DNA of 64,000 bases from an uncultured Pseudomonadales bacterium. Its GTDB lineage: Bacteria; Pseudomonadota; Gammaproteobacteria; Pseudomonadales; Pseudohongiellaceae. The notes under the pieces were generated by a model. The model worked only from the letters and a program-made list of their open reading frames with translations. It was not told the origin of the DNA and searched no databases. Location: the NCBI GenBank assembly GCA_943842505.1, contig CALTDI010000011.1:1-64000 (forward strand), read 5' to 3'. The position numbers and the translations under genes were made by a program. Positions 9,407 through 18,289 of this stretch are shown one piece after another (the first letter of the stretch is position 1; each line of letters opens with the position of its first letter).

Positions 9407-10693
9407 ATGAGCATTATCAGTCCTGATTACGCTGTTTTTACGCCAGCAATCAATAGTATGTATGTAGATGCCATTGCCTCCACTCTGCCAAATGATCGCC
9501 AATTGCCCGATGGCCTTACATTAGATGACTTTGCTTTTTGGCTAAAATCCTCAAACCTCTGGCACCATGAGCATTTTCTGCACTCCATCGGCCAGTACAA
9601 GGTAGGAAAGCAATTTAACAATGCTGTGACGCAACGTGGCCGCACAGATGGAGTACTGATAGGCGATAGCGGAGGCTACCAAATCGGCAAAGGTAAACTG
9701 GAAGGTTTGGATGGTTTGGTTGCTGGTATGAGCGGAAACGATGCTTGTGCTGCTTGGCGTAGTGCATATGACGCTAGGAAATGGATTGTTACTTGGCTGG
9801 AGACTTACACAAACTATGCAATGACACTGGATATGCCGCTTTGGGCTACAGGAAGCCTTGGTAAATCGTCGCCTTTTCACAAGTGCACAGATAAGCAGCT
9901 AACGGATATGACAGTAGAAAATCTGCAGTTCATTGATAGCCACCGCCAAGGCCGCACCAAGTGGCTCAATGTCATACAGGGGCTAGATGCTGCGGGTATG
10001 ATTAAGTGGTGGAAGGCCGTGAAATGGTTTGATTGCGCTGGGTATGCCTGTACCAGTGTAATTGGGAAAAAGCTTGGATTGCGAGCTGTATTAGAGCCAT
10101 TGTTAACGATGCGTGACGATGATGCCTTCAGGAAAGGGCGCGATTGGATACATTTCTTGGGTATATCGACTGCGCCATGGGCTGTGATGTATACAGCTAT
10201 CCAGCAGGCCATTCGCGCAGAAATAAACCCTAATCTGCGTATAAGCTATGACAGTGCAAGCCCTATTAGACTCGCTTCAGTAAATGAGCAGTACAACACT
10301 TCGCCCGCCTTTGGTTTGGATGAAAATGGTTGGGGTATTGGTAAAGTACAAACACCTCAGAGCAAAAAGCTTGTGGGCAGTCAGGAGCCAGTACCATTCA
10401 ACTCGCCGCTTGGTGATCGACTGACTTTAGGTGATTTGAACTTCCGCGAAGGCAACAAGTTCACTCGCAGGCAGTTTGATACTCTCAGCCTCGTGTACCT
10501 AATAAACCATAATATTTGGGTATATCTAACGGCATTCCAAACGGCAAATGACCTCGCTTTTGCTGGTAATCGCAGCCAAATACCGCCGAAATACAAGGCA
10601 TGTATTGAAGTCATAGAGGAGACGTTCAAAGTGGATGACTGGCAAGGCCTCTTGTCTAAAGAGCAGGTATTACTTGATAGTTTCACGGGGTAA
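9407..10693 (+). CDS. Divergent tRNA-guanine transglycosylase/DpdA-like enzyme
   Basis: 428 aa from the ATG at 9407, which sits 9 bases after GAGG; an earlier in-frame ATG at 9380 overlaps the upstream gene and lacks a ribosome site. The motifs of the TGT TIM barrel occur in order: DSGGYQ (87-92), LDMP (141-144), VIQG (189-192), LGIS (251-254) and YDSASPIR (281-288, compare FDCVLPTR of TGT, whose Asp is the nucleophile). Asp87 and Asp282 are therefore the likely catalytic pair. The Cys-rich zinc site of true TGT is absent. This combination is reminiscent of DpdA enzymes, which insert 7-deazaguanines into DNA. Whether the substrate is DNA or tRNA cannot be decided here. Confidence 0.75.
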   Translation: MSIISPDYAVFTPAINSMYVDAIASTLPNDRQLPDGLTLDDFAFWLKSSNLWHHEHFLHSIGQYKVGKQFNNAVTQRGRTDGVLIGDSGGYQIGKGKLEGLDGLVAGMSGNDACAAWRSAYDARKWIVTWLETYTNYAMTLDMPLWATGSLGKSSPFHKCTDKQLTDMTVENLQFIDSHRQGRTKWLNVIQGLDAAGMIKWWKAVKWFDCAGYACTSVIGKKLGLRAVLEPLLTMRDDDAFRKGRDWIHFLGISTAPWAVMYTAIQQAIRAEINPNLRISYDSASPIRLASVNEQYNTSPAFGLDENGWGIGKVQTPQSKKLVGSQEPVPFNSPLGDRLTLGDLNFREGNKFTRRQFDTLSLVYLINHNIWVYLTAFQTANDLAFAGNRSQIPPKYKACIEVIEETFKVDDWQGLLSKEQVLLDSFTG

Positions 10694-10711
10694 TACGAAG
10701 CCAAAAACTGC

Positions 10712-10732
10712 TATTACTTAAATTAAGTAATA
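10712..10732. repeat. Right palindrome flanking the TGT-like cassette
   Basis: Perfect palindrome with arms TATTACTTAA and TTAAGTAATA around a single A, lying 18 bp after the stop codon of the TGT-like gene. It matches the central 21 bases of the left palindrome (7585-7605) at 19 positions. As it has no T-tract and recurs upstream, it is not a typical terminator. Confidence 0.8.
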
Positions 10733-10757
10733 AGCCCATCGAGAGCCGTAATTTCTT

Positions 10758-10782
10758 CCAAACCAACCAAACCAACCAAACC
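10758..10782. repeat. CCAAACCAA tandem repeat, possible G-quadruplex on minus strand
   Basis: Two and three-quarter copies of the 9-mer CCAAACCAA give six CC pairs spaced by 2 or 3 A. The minus strand reads GG-TTT-GG-TT-GG repeatedly, the form of a two-quartet G-quadruplex. Confidence 0.7.
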
Positions 10783-10817
10783 ACTTACGAATTGCCTGTT
10801 TTGGTCTGATTGTGAGC

Positions 10818-11141
10818 CTAGTGTATTGATTCCGCAGTAATATCGCTCAATACCACCTCAGATAATCGCTTAAACAGCAAGTGGTTGTGCCATGTCCTGC
10901 TTGATGTAGACATAGAAGACGACTCCGCTATTTCCCTCCAAGTAATGCTCAAGCCATTTAAATTCCTGTATAGAGCCAATAAGGCAGACTCCGAAATGTC
11001 TAGTTGCTTGTGCTTCATTACAGAGATGTAGCTTCTGCTCCTATTAAGGTACTGCTTGCTGAATTCGTTATCCGATATAGGCATCACTTCTCTTTTGTTG
11101 AGTTCCATTCTTATGTTTTCAATTAGTTTGATTCCTTTCAA
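10818..11141 (-). CDS. Small unknown protein of the mobile element
   Basis: About 107 aa. The start chosen is TTG at 11141 because a strong Shine-Dalgarno (AAAGGAGGAGC) lies directly upstream; a longer frame from TTG 11159 would place that site inside the gene. The protein is helical and polar with the segment FSKQYLNRSRSYISVMKHKQLDISESALLALYRNL, which looks like a helix-turn-helix-type DNA contact. No family is assigned. It is the last gene of a leftward block with the HUH gene, so it may regulate copy number or replication. Confidence 0.6.
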   Translation of the reverse strand: MKGIKLIENIRMELNKREVMPISDNEFSKQYLNRSRSYISVMKHKQLDISESALLALYRNLNGLSITWREIAESSSMSTSSRTWHNHLLFKRLSEVVLSDITAESIH

Positions 11142-11325
11142 TAGCTCCTCCTTTTCCAATAATCTCTATTTTAGTATTCACTTTATTTTGGCGATAGTAA
11201 CTGCACTGTTAATTAAAACAGTTTCGATTATCACCGCGATTTGCAGTTTAGTAGCCTATGTCAGCGGCATTCTACGGGGCGCTCGCTTTGCAAACTGTCC
11301 CATGCCGCTTACGGCTACTATGTGC

Positions 11326-11883
11326 TTATCGCTGCTTTTCTTTTACAGCTTGGCGATTCTTTTGCAGTTTCGCATTATCTGAGCATAGCTCAACAAATAC
11401 GCCAGTATTTCCCATGTCACTTTCTTTGAGGCAGTAGTTAACTACGCCAAGCACGCCACCCAGCTCTAGCTGGACATGTTTGAATTTTATATTCGCGTCA
11501 CCGCAGATTTCAGACCACAGCTCAACAAACACATACCTAAAAGCATTATCTGAAATGTTCGCTGGCCACTCAATCAACCAATGTGCGTGTGTTGTGTCGC
11601 GAGCACTAGTATTAAGCTGCTGGCCTTCTTCAAGCCACAATGCCTTGTAGAGGCGCTGCTTAGTTCTGCCATGCACTAAGCGATCAATACGGTTGCGAAA
11701 ATGCGAACAGCACTTGTGTACGTCTACCTGCTTGGCTTTGCTGAAATGCGCTGTAACGAAGAAGTGCAGCTTATCTTCAGGCGCAATGCTGTCGCCAGCT
11801 AGAATGAAGTTTGCGGCGTCATAGAATGCGTTTAAGCGAGCATTGTTGTGAGCTGTTGAGTCTGTTAATTGTAGTATTTCCAT
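11326..11883 (-). CDS. Rolling-circle replication initiator-like HUH protein
   Basis: 185 aa. Three features in the right order suggest an HUH endonuclease of the Rep class: a beta strand FFVTAHF (41-47), the metal-binding pair HAH in THAHWLIEWP (99-101), and a YxxK catalytic motif in VVNYCLKE (Tyr150, Lys153). Such proteins nick a single-strand origin in small plasmids, filamentous phages and some integrated elements. There is no helicase domain, as is usual for single-strand phage and plasmid Reps. The neighbours are small unknown genes and a recombinase, consistent with an integrated replicon. Confidence 0.65.
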   Translation of the reverse strand: MEILQLTDSTAHNNARLNAFYDAANFILAGDSIAPEDKLHFFVTAHFSKAKQVDVHKCCSHFRNRIDRLVHGRTKQRLYKALWLEEGQQLNTSARDTTHAHWLIEWPANISDNAFRYVFVELWSEICGDANIKFKHVQLELGGVLGVVNYCLKESDMGNTGVFVELCSDNAKLQKNRQAVKEKQR

Positions 11884-11932
11884 ACTACTTACTTAGCAAA
11901 ACTAACGAATTAAGCGCTCAAACGGCCTGTTT

Positions 11933-12232
11933 TTAGCGAATTCCGGCACCTTTTCGCTCTAATTGCCTCTGTACGTCTCGCAGAGCTATGTATGCGCTAG
12001 CGCATGTGCCTGCATCGTTTAGTAGTTGATGATCTGTTTGTGCAGGTGATCTGTGGTTCATCTGTTGAGAGTGCCAGTACAGCTTGCCTATAAAGGCTTC
12101 ATCCTTACTCAACCTGACCAACCAATTCATATCTTTCTGGCTGATTGGCTGGAAGCTCCAAATTCGGTCAATCTTCCTAGCCTGCCCAATAATTGTTGGA
12201 TTCCCCATATTAAAAAATTCGTACAGTCTCAT
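11933..12232 (-). CDS. Small unknown protein of the mobile element
   Basis: 99 aa, started by ATG 12232 with AAGGAGA 5 bases upstream, which is a good ribosome site. The sequence is polar and basic (for example MGNPTIIGQARKIDRIWSFQPISQKDMNWLVRLSKDEAF) with no membrane segment and no family that I recognise. It lies 49 bp upstream of the HUH gene on the same strand, so it is likely the first gene of that leftward operon. Confidence 0.55.
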   Translation of the reverse strand: MRLYEFFNMGNPTIIGQARKIDRIWSFQPISQKDMNWLVRLSKDEAFIGKLYWHSQQMNHRSPAQTDHQLLNDAGTCASAYIALRDVQRQLERKGAGIR

Positions 12233-12637
12233 TCGTTCTCCTTGTTAGTGCATATGTATTTACCTCCATAAGCGAGTTCTTACAGCGTTAAGCACTAGTT
12301 CTGCCCAATTGGGTTCTCTATAACGCGCTTACAGCTATTTGCGACAGAAAGTAATGTCTACTTACATATACCTAGTTTCGTCAAAGGTACTAACGTGTGG
12401 TTCTACAGAGTTCCACACGAGAACCGCGCGAAGCCAGTTAAAACAATACATAACAATCATTCTAGATTTCAGTAGGAATTCGAATGTTATGAAGCTAAGT
12501 TTATTAGTACTTAAGCACACATTATGAACAGGCAATGAACAAAGACTGGAAGCTAACAGCAGAACAACTACAAGAATTGCTCTTAGTGCGGAAAGTCGTA
12601 ATCAGTCCGACTATTGGCGAACAACTGGAGAACGAAG
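12233..12637. other. Divergent spacer between Rep block and recombinase
   Basis: About 400 bases, AT-rich, between the leftward Rep-like operon and the rightward recombinase. It contains overlapping inverted repeats: GTGTGG (12395-12400) with CCACAC (12413-12418), and GGTTCT (12399-12404) with AGAACC (12420-12425). Such a region would be where promoters, a replication origin or a nick site might lie; none can be assigned. Confidence 0.4.
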
Positions 12638-13219
12638 ATGAAGCAAGCAAAAGTACTAAACGAAGACGAATTGAAGAGATTGCTAAAGATAGTCAGATTC
12701 ACAAGACATCGGGAGAGGAATAGGCTAATTGTGCTTTTCTCGTTCTTGGCTGGATTAAGAGCATGTGAGATCGCACAACTTCGCGTTAAAGACGTAATAA
12801 CTGAAGCAGGCGAAGTAAAAGGCATGATCTACTTGAAGTCATATCAAACTAAAGGTAGCTCAGACCAGCAAGTAATAGTCAGCGAGGCGTTACGTAAGGA
12901 AGTTGGGATCTTTATCAGCAAGAATCCAATATTGCTAGAGAACAGAGAAGGGCATCTGCTGCGATCACAGAAGACCCGTAAAGGCTTTTCTTCACAGACA
13001 ATCCAAAACCTGTTCAGATTCCTATATCAGGAGGCTCATATTGAGAATGCATCAAGCCACAGTGGCAGACGCAGTTTTATTACCAATTTGAGCGAAAAGG
13101 GCGTGTCTGTGCGCGTAATACAGGAGTTAGCACGCCATAGTAGTATGGTAACGACACAGCGTTACATAGATGTGTCCGTGGATAAGCTTAAGAATGCTGT
13201 TGAACTGGTTGGGCTTTAA
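12638..13219 (+). CDS. Minimal tyrosine recombinase
   Basis: 193 aa, essentially only the catalytic domain of the phage integrase family. Catalytic residues are visible: Arg in LAGLRACEIAQL, the HxxR box in SSHSGRRSF, a His in ELARHSS and the Tyr nucleophile in TTQRYIDVS. The ATG at 12638 is chosen because CTGGAG lies 8 bases upstream; a TTG at 12614 is an alternative. There is no N-terminal SAM-like or arm-binding domain, as in FimB/FimE-type invertases. It might act on the element itself or on the palindromes flanking the upstream cassette, but this is unproven. Confidence 0.85.
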   Translation: MKQAKVLNEDELKRLLKIVRFTRHRERNRLIVLFSFLAGLRACEIAQLRVKDVITEAGEVKGMIYLKSYQTKGSSDQQVIVSEALRKEVGIFISKNPILLENREGHLLRSQKTRKGFSSQTIQNLFRFLYQEAHIENASSHSGRRSFITNLSEKGVSVRVIQELARHSSMVTTQRYIDVSVDKLKNAVELVGL

Positions 13220-13229
13220 ATCTTTCTGT

Positions 13230-15043
13230 TTAGTCACAAACAGTACTAATATCAATTAGCATTTCAGTAAACTCGAATCTATTTTCTCCTTCTTCTGTAT
13301 ACATTTCGGCATCCCTGATTTGCTCTACAGTCATGAGTGACCAGTAATCTTCTAGGACATTCTGTTTGCGGCTGCGTTTTTCGTTTGCTATCAAAGTCTT
13401 TGCATCGTCAGTATCCGTGAATGTGAAGTTGCTGTTCGCCGGTAATTGCAAGCAATCTACATTTATGTAATTTTCCGGTTCTCTTTTTTTGGTCAGATAG
13501 GCCTTTATACCGTCAGCATGTAGTTCTGCTATCTTGTCCTTATTGGTCTGGTGTTCGCTAGTTCCCAAGTCTGAATCTAGGAAAACACAGTAAGGAATGC
13601 CGAATTGGTTAGCGAGCTGCAATGTTTTCCAGTGCTTAATGTTCCCGCACCCACCTATTGGGACTATTGCTATTCTCTTATCTTGCAGCGTATGAGCGAT
13701 ATGTCCCCCAGCCTTGAGTTGGTCGGCAGTGTGATTTACAAAAAACACATCACTTTTACCTTCGACTAGTAGTATCGCCGTTGCATCTTTGGGTATTGGG
13801 TCTGGCAAAATACCTAATGCTTCAACAATTTTCTCAAATGCGGCATCCGATCCCATTTCTACGCTTCTGTCGTGACCTATTTTCTCTACAAATCGTAGTG
13901 AGGATAAAGGCAGCAATCCAGCTAGAGCTGGTGTGTGAGTTGTTAGAAGAATCTGACAGTTATCTGTATTTGATAATTCAATAAATGAATTTATTAGCAT
14001 TTCCTGGTGGTCAGGGTGTTGCGAAGTTTCTGGTTCCTCAAATGCAAAAATAACGCTATTACTATCTCTCTGCGACTGTCTTCTTTCGGCTTCTGCCCTG
14101 AAGAAGCTCAGCAGGATTAGCCTCCTTACACCGCTCCCCCTTTTATTGACTGAGATATCATCTTCTGACTTTATTGAGAGTTTAAACTGGGAGTCGAATT
14201 TGGGCTCGCTCTTAAAGCTTGGTACAAGTTGATCAGCAAGATCTGGAGACATTTCTTGCAATTTTTCCAGAGTTCTATTCGCGGTTTCCTCCGCTCTAAG
14301 TTGCACTTCCTGTTTAATGTGGTTTAGCTCCGCGTCTAGCTCTAATAATGCTTGTTTGACTGCTATTTGCATTGGGTCCGTAACTTCTTTGTCATCATCT
14401 TGGCTTCTTCGATCAGATTGAAAAAGAGCAAATAGTGGGAGATAATTTTCGATTGCCTCATAGACTTTTTTTGTGTCTTCTTTATCAACGTAAAGATCAG
14501 TATGAACTATTTGAAGGTCTTGGAAGCTATTTCTAATTGCTTGTCTAATAGAAGCGTTTACAGCTCCGTTATAGTTTTCCCCTGGCACGTCTAGTTCATT
14601 GGCTCTAGCTATCAGCGCTGCTCGTTTTAGTGTCAGTAAGTCATCCCCGCTCGCTACGCTTGGATGGTCGCAAGTGATGTAAATTTTGGGGCTTGGATTA
14701 ACAGATGTGGCGGGGTAAACTTTCTTTATTTCAAGCTGACCATCCGCGTTGAGAAGATACTCATCACCGAGATTTGTAGGGTGGGCAGCATCAAGAACTA
14801 GTTCTTCTGGCAAATCAACAAAAACACAGCTTATCTCAATTAAGTTATTGTCTGCCTCGATATTCAGGTCCGCTCTTTCGCATTTAACTAGTTTGTTATT
14901 GAAGAATATTTCTAGAGCCTCGAATACTGAAGACTTTCCAGCGTCATTCTTACCTATAAACGCTGTTAAGTTCTCTATGGGAATTACAGTTTTCAGTTTT
15001 GTACCCCCTAAAAATGCTTTAGTTTAACTGTAAGCAATCTCAT
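13230..15043 (-). CDS. OLD-family ATPase/Toprim nuclease (frameshifted near start)
   Basis: Overcoming-lysogenisation-defect type protein: N-terminal ABC-like ATPase with Walker A GKNDAGKSS, signature region around RGSGVRRLILLSFF, Walker B FAFEEPETSQHP and the switch TTHTPA, then a C-terminal Toprim nuclease with LLVEGKSDVFF and FLDSDLG. About 604 aa. The natural start is ATG 15043 (MRLLTVKLK...), with GAGAGG upstream, but one A is missing in the run at 15018-15020, which stops that frame; the rest reads on in frame from there. No UvrD-like partner follows, so it resembles solitary class 1 OLD rather than Gabija. It could be a phage-defence nuclease. Confidence 0.85.
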
Positions 15044-15184
15044 GGTGAGCCTCTCTCGTTAACGGAGCTTTATGTTGAAATTTATTCTGCAAAGAATCTA
15101 AGGGTTGAGCGAGAAAGGTTATAATGAAAATGACGGGATTGCGATAGTTATTATGGTAATTTTTGAGTAGGTGGTTTGTAGATG

Positions 15185-16466
15185 CTACCGCCCAGCATGC
15201 TCAGCAGCATTCATCCTCGCGCTGACTTTGCTGTAGAACTTCTCAAGCATCTCAACGCTAGTGCCCATCTGAACAGCCAGCTTGTGTATGTCCCGGCCAG
15301 CCGCCAATGCTGATGTTGCGTATGTATGCCGCAAGCTATACAAAGAGCGGTTCTTGCCATCCGCCCCTGCTCTCATATTGTGGTGTTCAAGGAAAAGTCT
15401 AAATGCCCTTCGTAGGTTTGCAGTAGTAACTCGTTCGCCGCTTCGATCCACAAAGACGTATTCATCCAGTTTGGCTTTTATGGCTGACTCAACTGTCTTG
15501 TGCTTGATTCGGGGATGATACTCAATGATCCTCTCCAAATGAGCCTTCACCACATCTCTAGCGACCAGCTCTCTTTTGCCGCGTTTGCCGTCAACGTTCA
15601 CCGCTAGATAGTCTATTGAGTTTTTCTTACCTGAACCAAACAGTGAGAGATTCTTCCATTTCAAGTTGTAAGCTTCTGTGCCTGCTCTTACGCCTGTGTG
15701 GCCTAGGAAGCCAACGTAGTCGAACATTACTTCTCGCAGTTCGCGTGTCTCTTGCTTGTGGCCCATTTGCGACCAGTCCCACATGTTCATACAGATGAAG
15801 TTCCACTCGTCATTAGTGAATGCACCACGACTCTCGCTCTTAATGCCTTTATTAAGAAGTTTGGGTTTTATTGATTCTGTAATCCAGCCATGAACTAATG
15901 CCTCATCAAAAACACGGTTCAATGCTGAATTGTGAGTATTGATAGTGCTCTGCTTGGCTTTGAATTTTGCTTTGGGGATTTGTTTCGCAATTTTGGCTTG
16001 AGTAGGCTTTTTGGCGAGTTTCTTTTTCTTAGTCAGCTCGCGCTGCTCAATCTCAAGTCCCATCTTGGCATCTCGCCACGCTTCGTATTCTTTTAGAAGC
16101 TTCACGTTCACATTGGCAATGTCGTACTTGCCAAAGAACGGAATGAGGTAGTTGTTGATTACGCGGATATAGTCTTTGTAGGTGACTTTGCCGCTGCCGC
16201 CATCCAATTCAGTCTGCATGCGATCAGCGGCAAATTTGGCAACATTACGGAACTTACGAGTACTTTGGGGGAGTTTGTTTTCAGCTTTAGCTTCGGCGCC
16301 ATAGAATAGCTTTAGTGCTTTTCTTTGGCTTCAGCTTCATCGTCAGTGCCAGTAGAAAGCGTTCCCACTTTCCATTCTTAAGCTTGATGGCTGCTTGCCA
16401 CTTATTGCTGCGGCCTCTTTTATAAAGATTAACTTTCTTGTCGAGTACGCTGATTGCTTCTCGCAT
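15185..16466 (-). CDS. tRNA-type site-specific integrase (two frameshifts as read)
   Basis: Large tyrosine integrase beside tRNA-Phe. The C-terminal 344 aa are open (15185-16219) with catalytic Arg in HTGVRAGTEAYNL, SLRHTYATS, and the Tyr nucleophile in EKFYSKV. Upstream, the arm-binding domain is still readable (NLYKRGRSNKWQAAIKLKNG..., then STGTDDEAEAKEK, then ALKLFYGAEAKAENK) but in three frames: one base is missing at the A-run 16356-16358 and one at the T-run 16319-16322. The start would be ATG 16466. It is either inactivated or affected by sequencing error. Position and orientation next to the 3' end of the tRNA show it to be the island integrase. Confidence 0.88.
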
Positions 16467-16534
16467 AAAGGCGATTCCGAATAGCTATTTCTGCTTTTCG
16501 TTAACTGTACAATCAATAAAACGGGAATACTAGC

Positions 16535-16556
16535 GGTGTGCTACAGGTGTGCTATA
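16535..16556. repeat. 11-bp direct repeat between integrase and tRNA-Phe
   Basis: Two adjacent copies of GGTGTGCTACA/GGTGTGCTATA (10 of 11 identical), 50 bp from the tRNA 3' end and 68 bp upstream of the integrase start. Position suggests integrase arm-type or excisionase binding sites; this is an inference. Confidence 0.6.
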
Positions 16557-16606
16557 GAATATTAGAACGAAGAGTTTCGCTAACTATTTGAAATATAACT
16601 AAAAAA

Positions 16607-16682
<76 letters not shown>

Positions 16683-16895
16683 TTTTTGATCTGCTGCTCT
16701 CGGTGATACTTCGTTGAAGTCCGACATCTCACTCGATCACTTACCTAAGTAAGCTCCCTCCTTCGATTCGGTCTTCGCCTCGTCTCACCTTCTCTCGCGA
16801 CGCTCAAAATCTGAGCTAGATTTGATAGATCGTCGATTTGCGCAAGCCGCGTATTAAATAGAATCTGGGCTTTTTAGTCAAGAGAGGCAGCGAAT

Positions 16896-17168
16896 TTACT
16901 CGCTTTCGGGCACGAAGCCCTCGGCGCGGTCGAAATCTTCGTTGTTGAGGAACCTATCCATCTGGTTCTGCAGGTATTTACGATCGTCGGCGTTCATCAT
17001 ATTTAGCTGCTTTTCGTTGATTAGCATGGTCTGGTGGGCTTGCCACTCGCCCCAGGCCTGCTTTGAGACGGTTTCGAAGATCTCCTGGCCCTTGGGGCCG
17101 GGGTAGGGAGGCGCTGCCAGGGCAGGGAGTTCTTTGTCGTATTTCTTGCAGTGGACCGTGCGTGACAT
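16896..17168 (-). CDS. yggX: Fe(2+)-trafficking / oxidative damage protection protein
   Basis: 90 aa, the normal family length, with the conserved start [40 protein letters not shown] and [15 protein letters not shown]. YggX protects iron-sulfur proteins against oxidants and is genetically linked to MutY, whose gene lies 40 bp upstream on the same strand. The pair probably forms one transcript with the asmA-like gene. Confidence 0.95.
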   Translation of the reverse strand: MSRTVHCKKYDKELPALAAPPYPGPKGQEIFETVSKQAWGEWQAHQTMLINEKQLNMMNADDRKYLQNQMDRFLNNEDFDRAEGFVPESE

Positions 17169-17208
17169 AGCTGTTCTCGTCTTCTATTGCGTGGATCTAG
17201 AGTTGTAG

Positions 17209-18270
17209 TTAGGAATTCTTGGCTAACTTGGATAGCAGCTTCTTAACCGGTGCTGCCAATCCGACTTCCAGTGAGTGATCTAAAGGGTACCAGAGCCAGC
17301 GATCGGTTTCCGCTATTTCATCCTGTTTGCCGGCGCGCAGACACACCGGGGTGATGTCTAGATGGTAGTGGGAGAAGCTGTGTCGGATTGGCTCGAGCTT
17401 CTCTCTCTTGCCACCTGCCGGTTCACTGATACTGATGCCGCCCAATTGGGGGAGCGAGTCTGTCTCGGGTGATTCCGGCAGGCTGTAGAGAGACCCCCAG
17501 ATGCCGGTATCCGGTCTCTTCTGCAGCAGCACCTCGCCCGCGTCGTTGAGCACTACAAACATGGCTACGGATTTAACCGGCAGCGTCTTCTTCGCCTTCT
17601 TGCCGGGGAATTCTGCCGTGCGCTCTTGCTGGTAAGCCGCGCAATCGGACTGGAAGGGGCAACTCTGGCAGGCGGGTTTACTGCGGGTGCAGAGGGTGGC
17701 GCCCAGATCCATGATCGCCTGGGTATAGTCGGCGACACGCTCCAGAGGCGTTAGTGACTCTGCGATTTCCCAGAGCTGCTTCTTTACGGCGGATTGTTCG
17801 GGCCAGCCTGCTATGCAGTGGTAGCGCGCCAGCACGCGTTTCACATTGCCATCCAGGATGGGTGCGCGCACGCCCATGGAGATTGCCGCTATGGCACCGG
17901 CTGTGGATTGGCCGATGCCATCCAGTTCCATTAGGCCCTCGACGGTTTGCGGAAACACGCCTGCATGGGAGTTCACTACCGTCTTCGCGGCTTTGTGCAG
18001 GTTGCGTGCCCGGGCGTAGTAGCCAAGACCGGTCCACAGATGAAGAACCTGATCGGTCTGTGCCGCGGCGAGTGCATCGACGGATGCGAAGCGCGCCATG
18101 AAGCGTTCGAAGTAGGGTATGACGGTGGCGACCTGAGTCTGCTGCAACATTATCTCAGAGACCCAGACGCGATAGGGCGTGCGGTCGGTTTGCCACGGCA
18201 GGTCATGACGGCCGTGTTGATCGAACCAGTCCAGAAGCTGTTGCGAGAAGAGAGTTTTATTGCTTGGCAT
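17209..18270 (-). CDS. mutY: Adenine DNA glycosylase
   Basis: Removes A mispaired with 8-oxoguanine. 353 aa. Visible features: the substrate-recognition start [24 protein letters not shown], the helix-hairpin-helix [14 protein letters not shown], catalytic Asp in ILDGNVKR, a [4Fe-4S] cluster motif C-x6-C-x2-C-x5-C ([17 protein letters not shown]), and a C-terminal NUDIX-like MutT domain ([15 protein letters not shown]). It lies 19 bp after the asmA-like gene in the same direction. Confidence 0.97.
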   Translation of the reverse strand: MPSNKTLFSQQLLDWFDQHGRHDLPWQTDRTPYRVWVSEIMLQQTQVATVIPYFERFMARFASVDALAAAQTDQVLHLWTGLGYYARARNLHKAAKTVVNSHAGVFPQTVEGLMELDGIGQSTAGAIAAISMGVRAPILDGNVKRVLARYHCIAGWPEQSAVKKQLWEIAESLTPLERVADYTQAIMDLGATLCTRSKPACQSCPFQSDCAAYQQERTAEFPGKKAKKTLPVKSVAMFVVLNDAGEVLLQKRPDTGIWGSLYSLPESPETDSLPQLGGISISEPAGGKREKLEPIRHSFSHYHLDITPVCLRAGKQDEIAETDRWLWYPLDHSLEVGLAAPVKKLLSKLAKNS

Positions 18271-18289
18271 TGGTCGAGAGATCGACGTG

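Noticed and set aside
10758-10782. CRISPR-like short array
   Set aside because: Nine-base units without spacers and no cas genes.
11056-11382. Hydrophobic plus-strand frame resembling a membrane protein
   Set aside because: It is antisense to the start of the small leftward gene and the end of the HUH gene; hydrophobicity arises from the complement of Lys/Glu/Asn-rich codons.
12535-12723. Open frame of 62 codons overlapping the minimal recombinase
   Set aside because: It begins with a plausible ATG, but its second half is only the shifted frame of the recombinase and it has no clear ribosome site; a short leader peptide cannot be excluded.
13230-15043. Gabija GajA
   Set aside because: No UvrD-like GajB gene is adjacent on either side.
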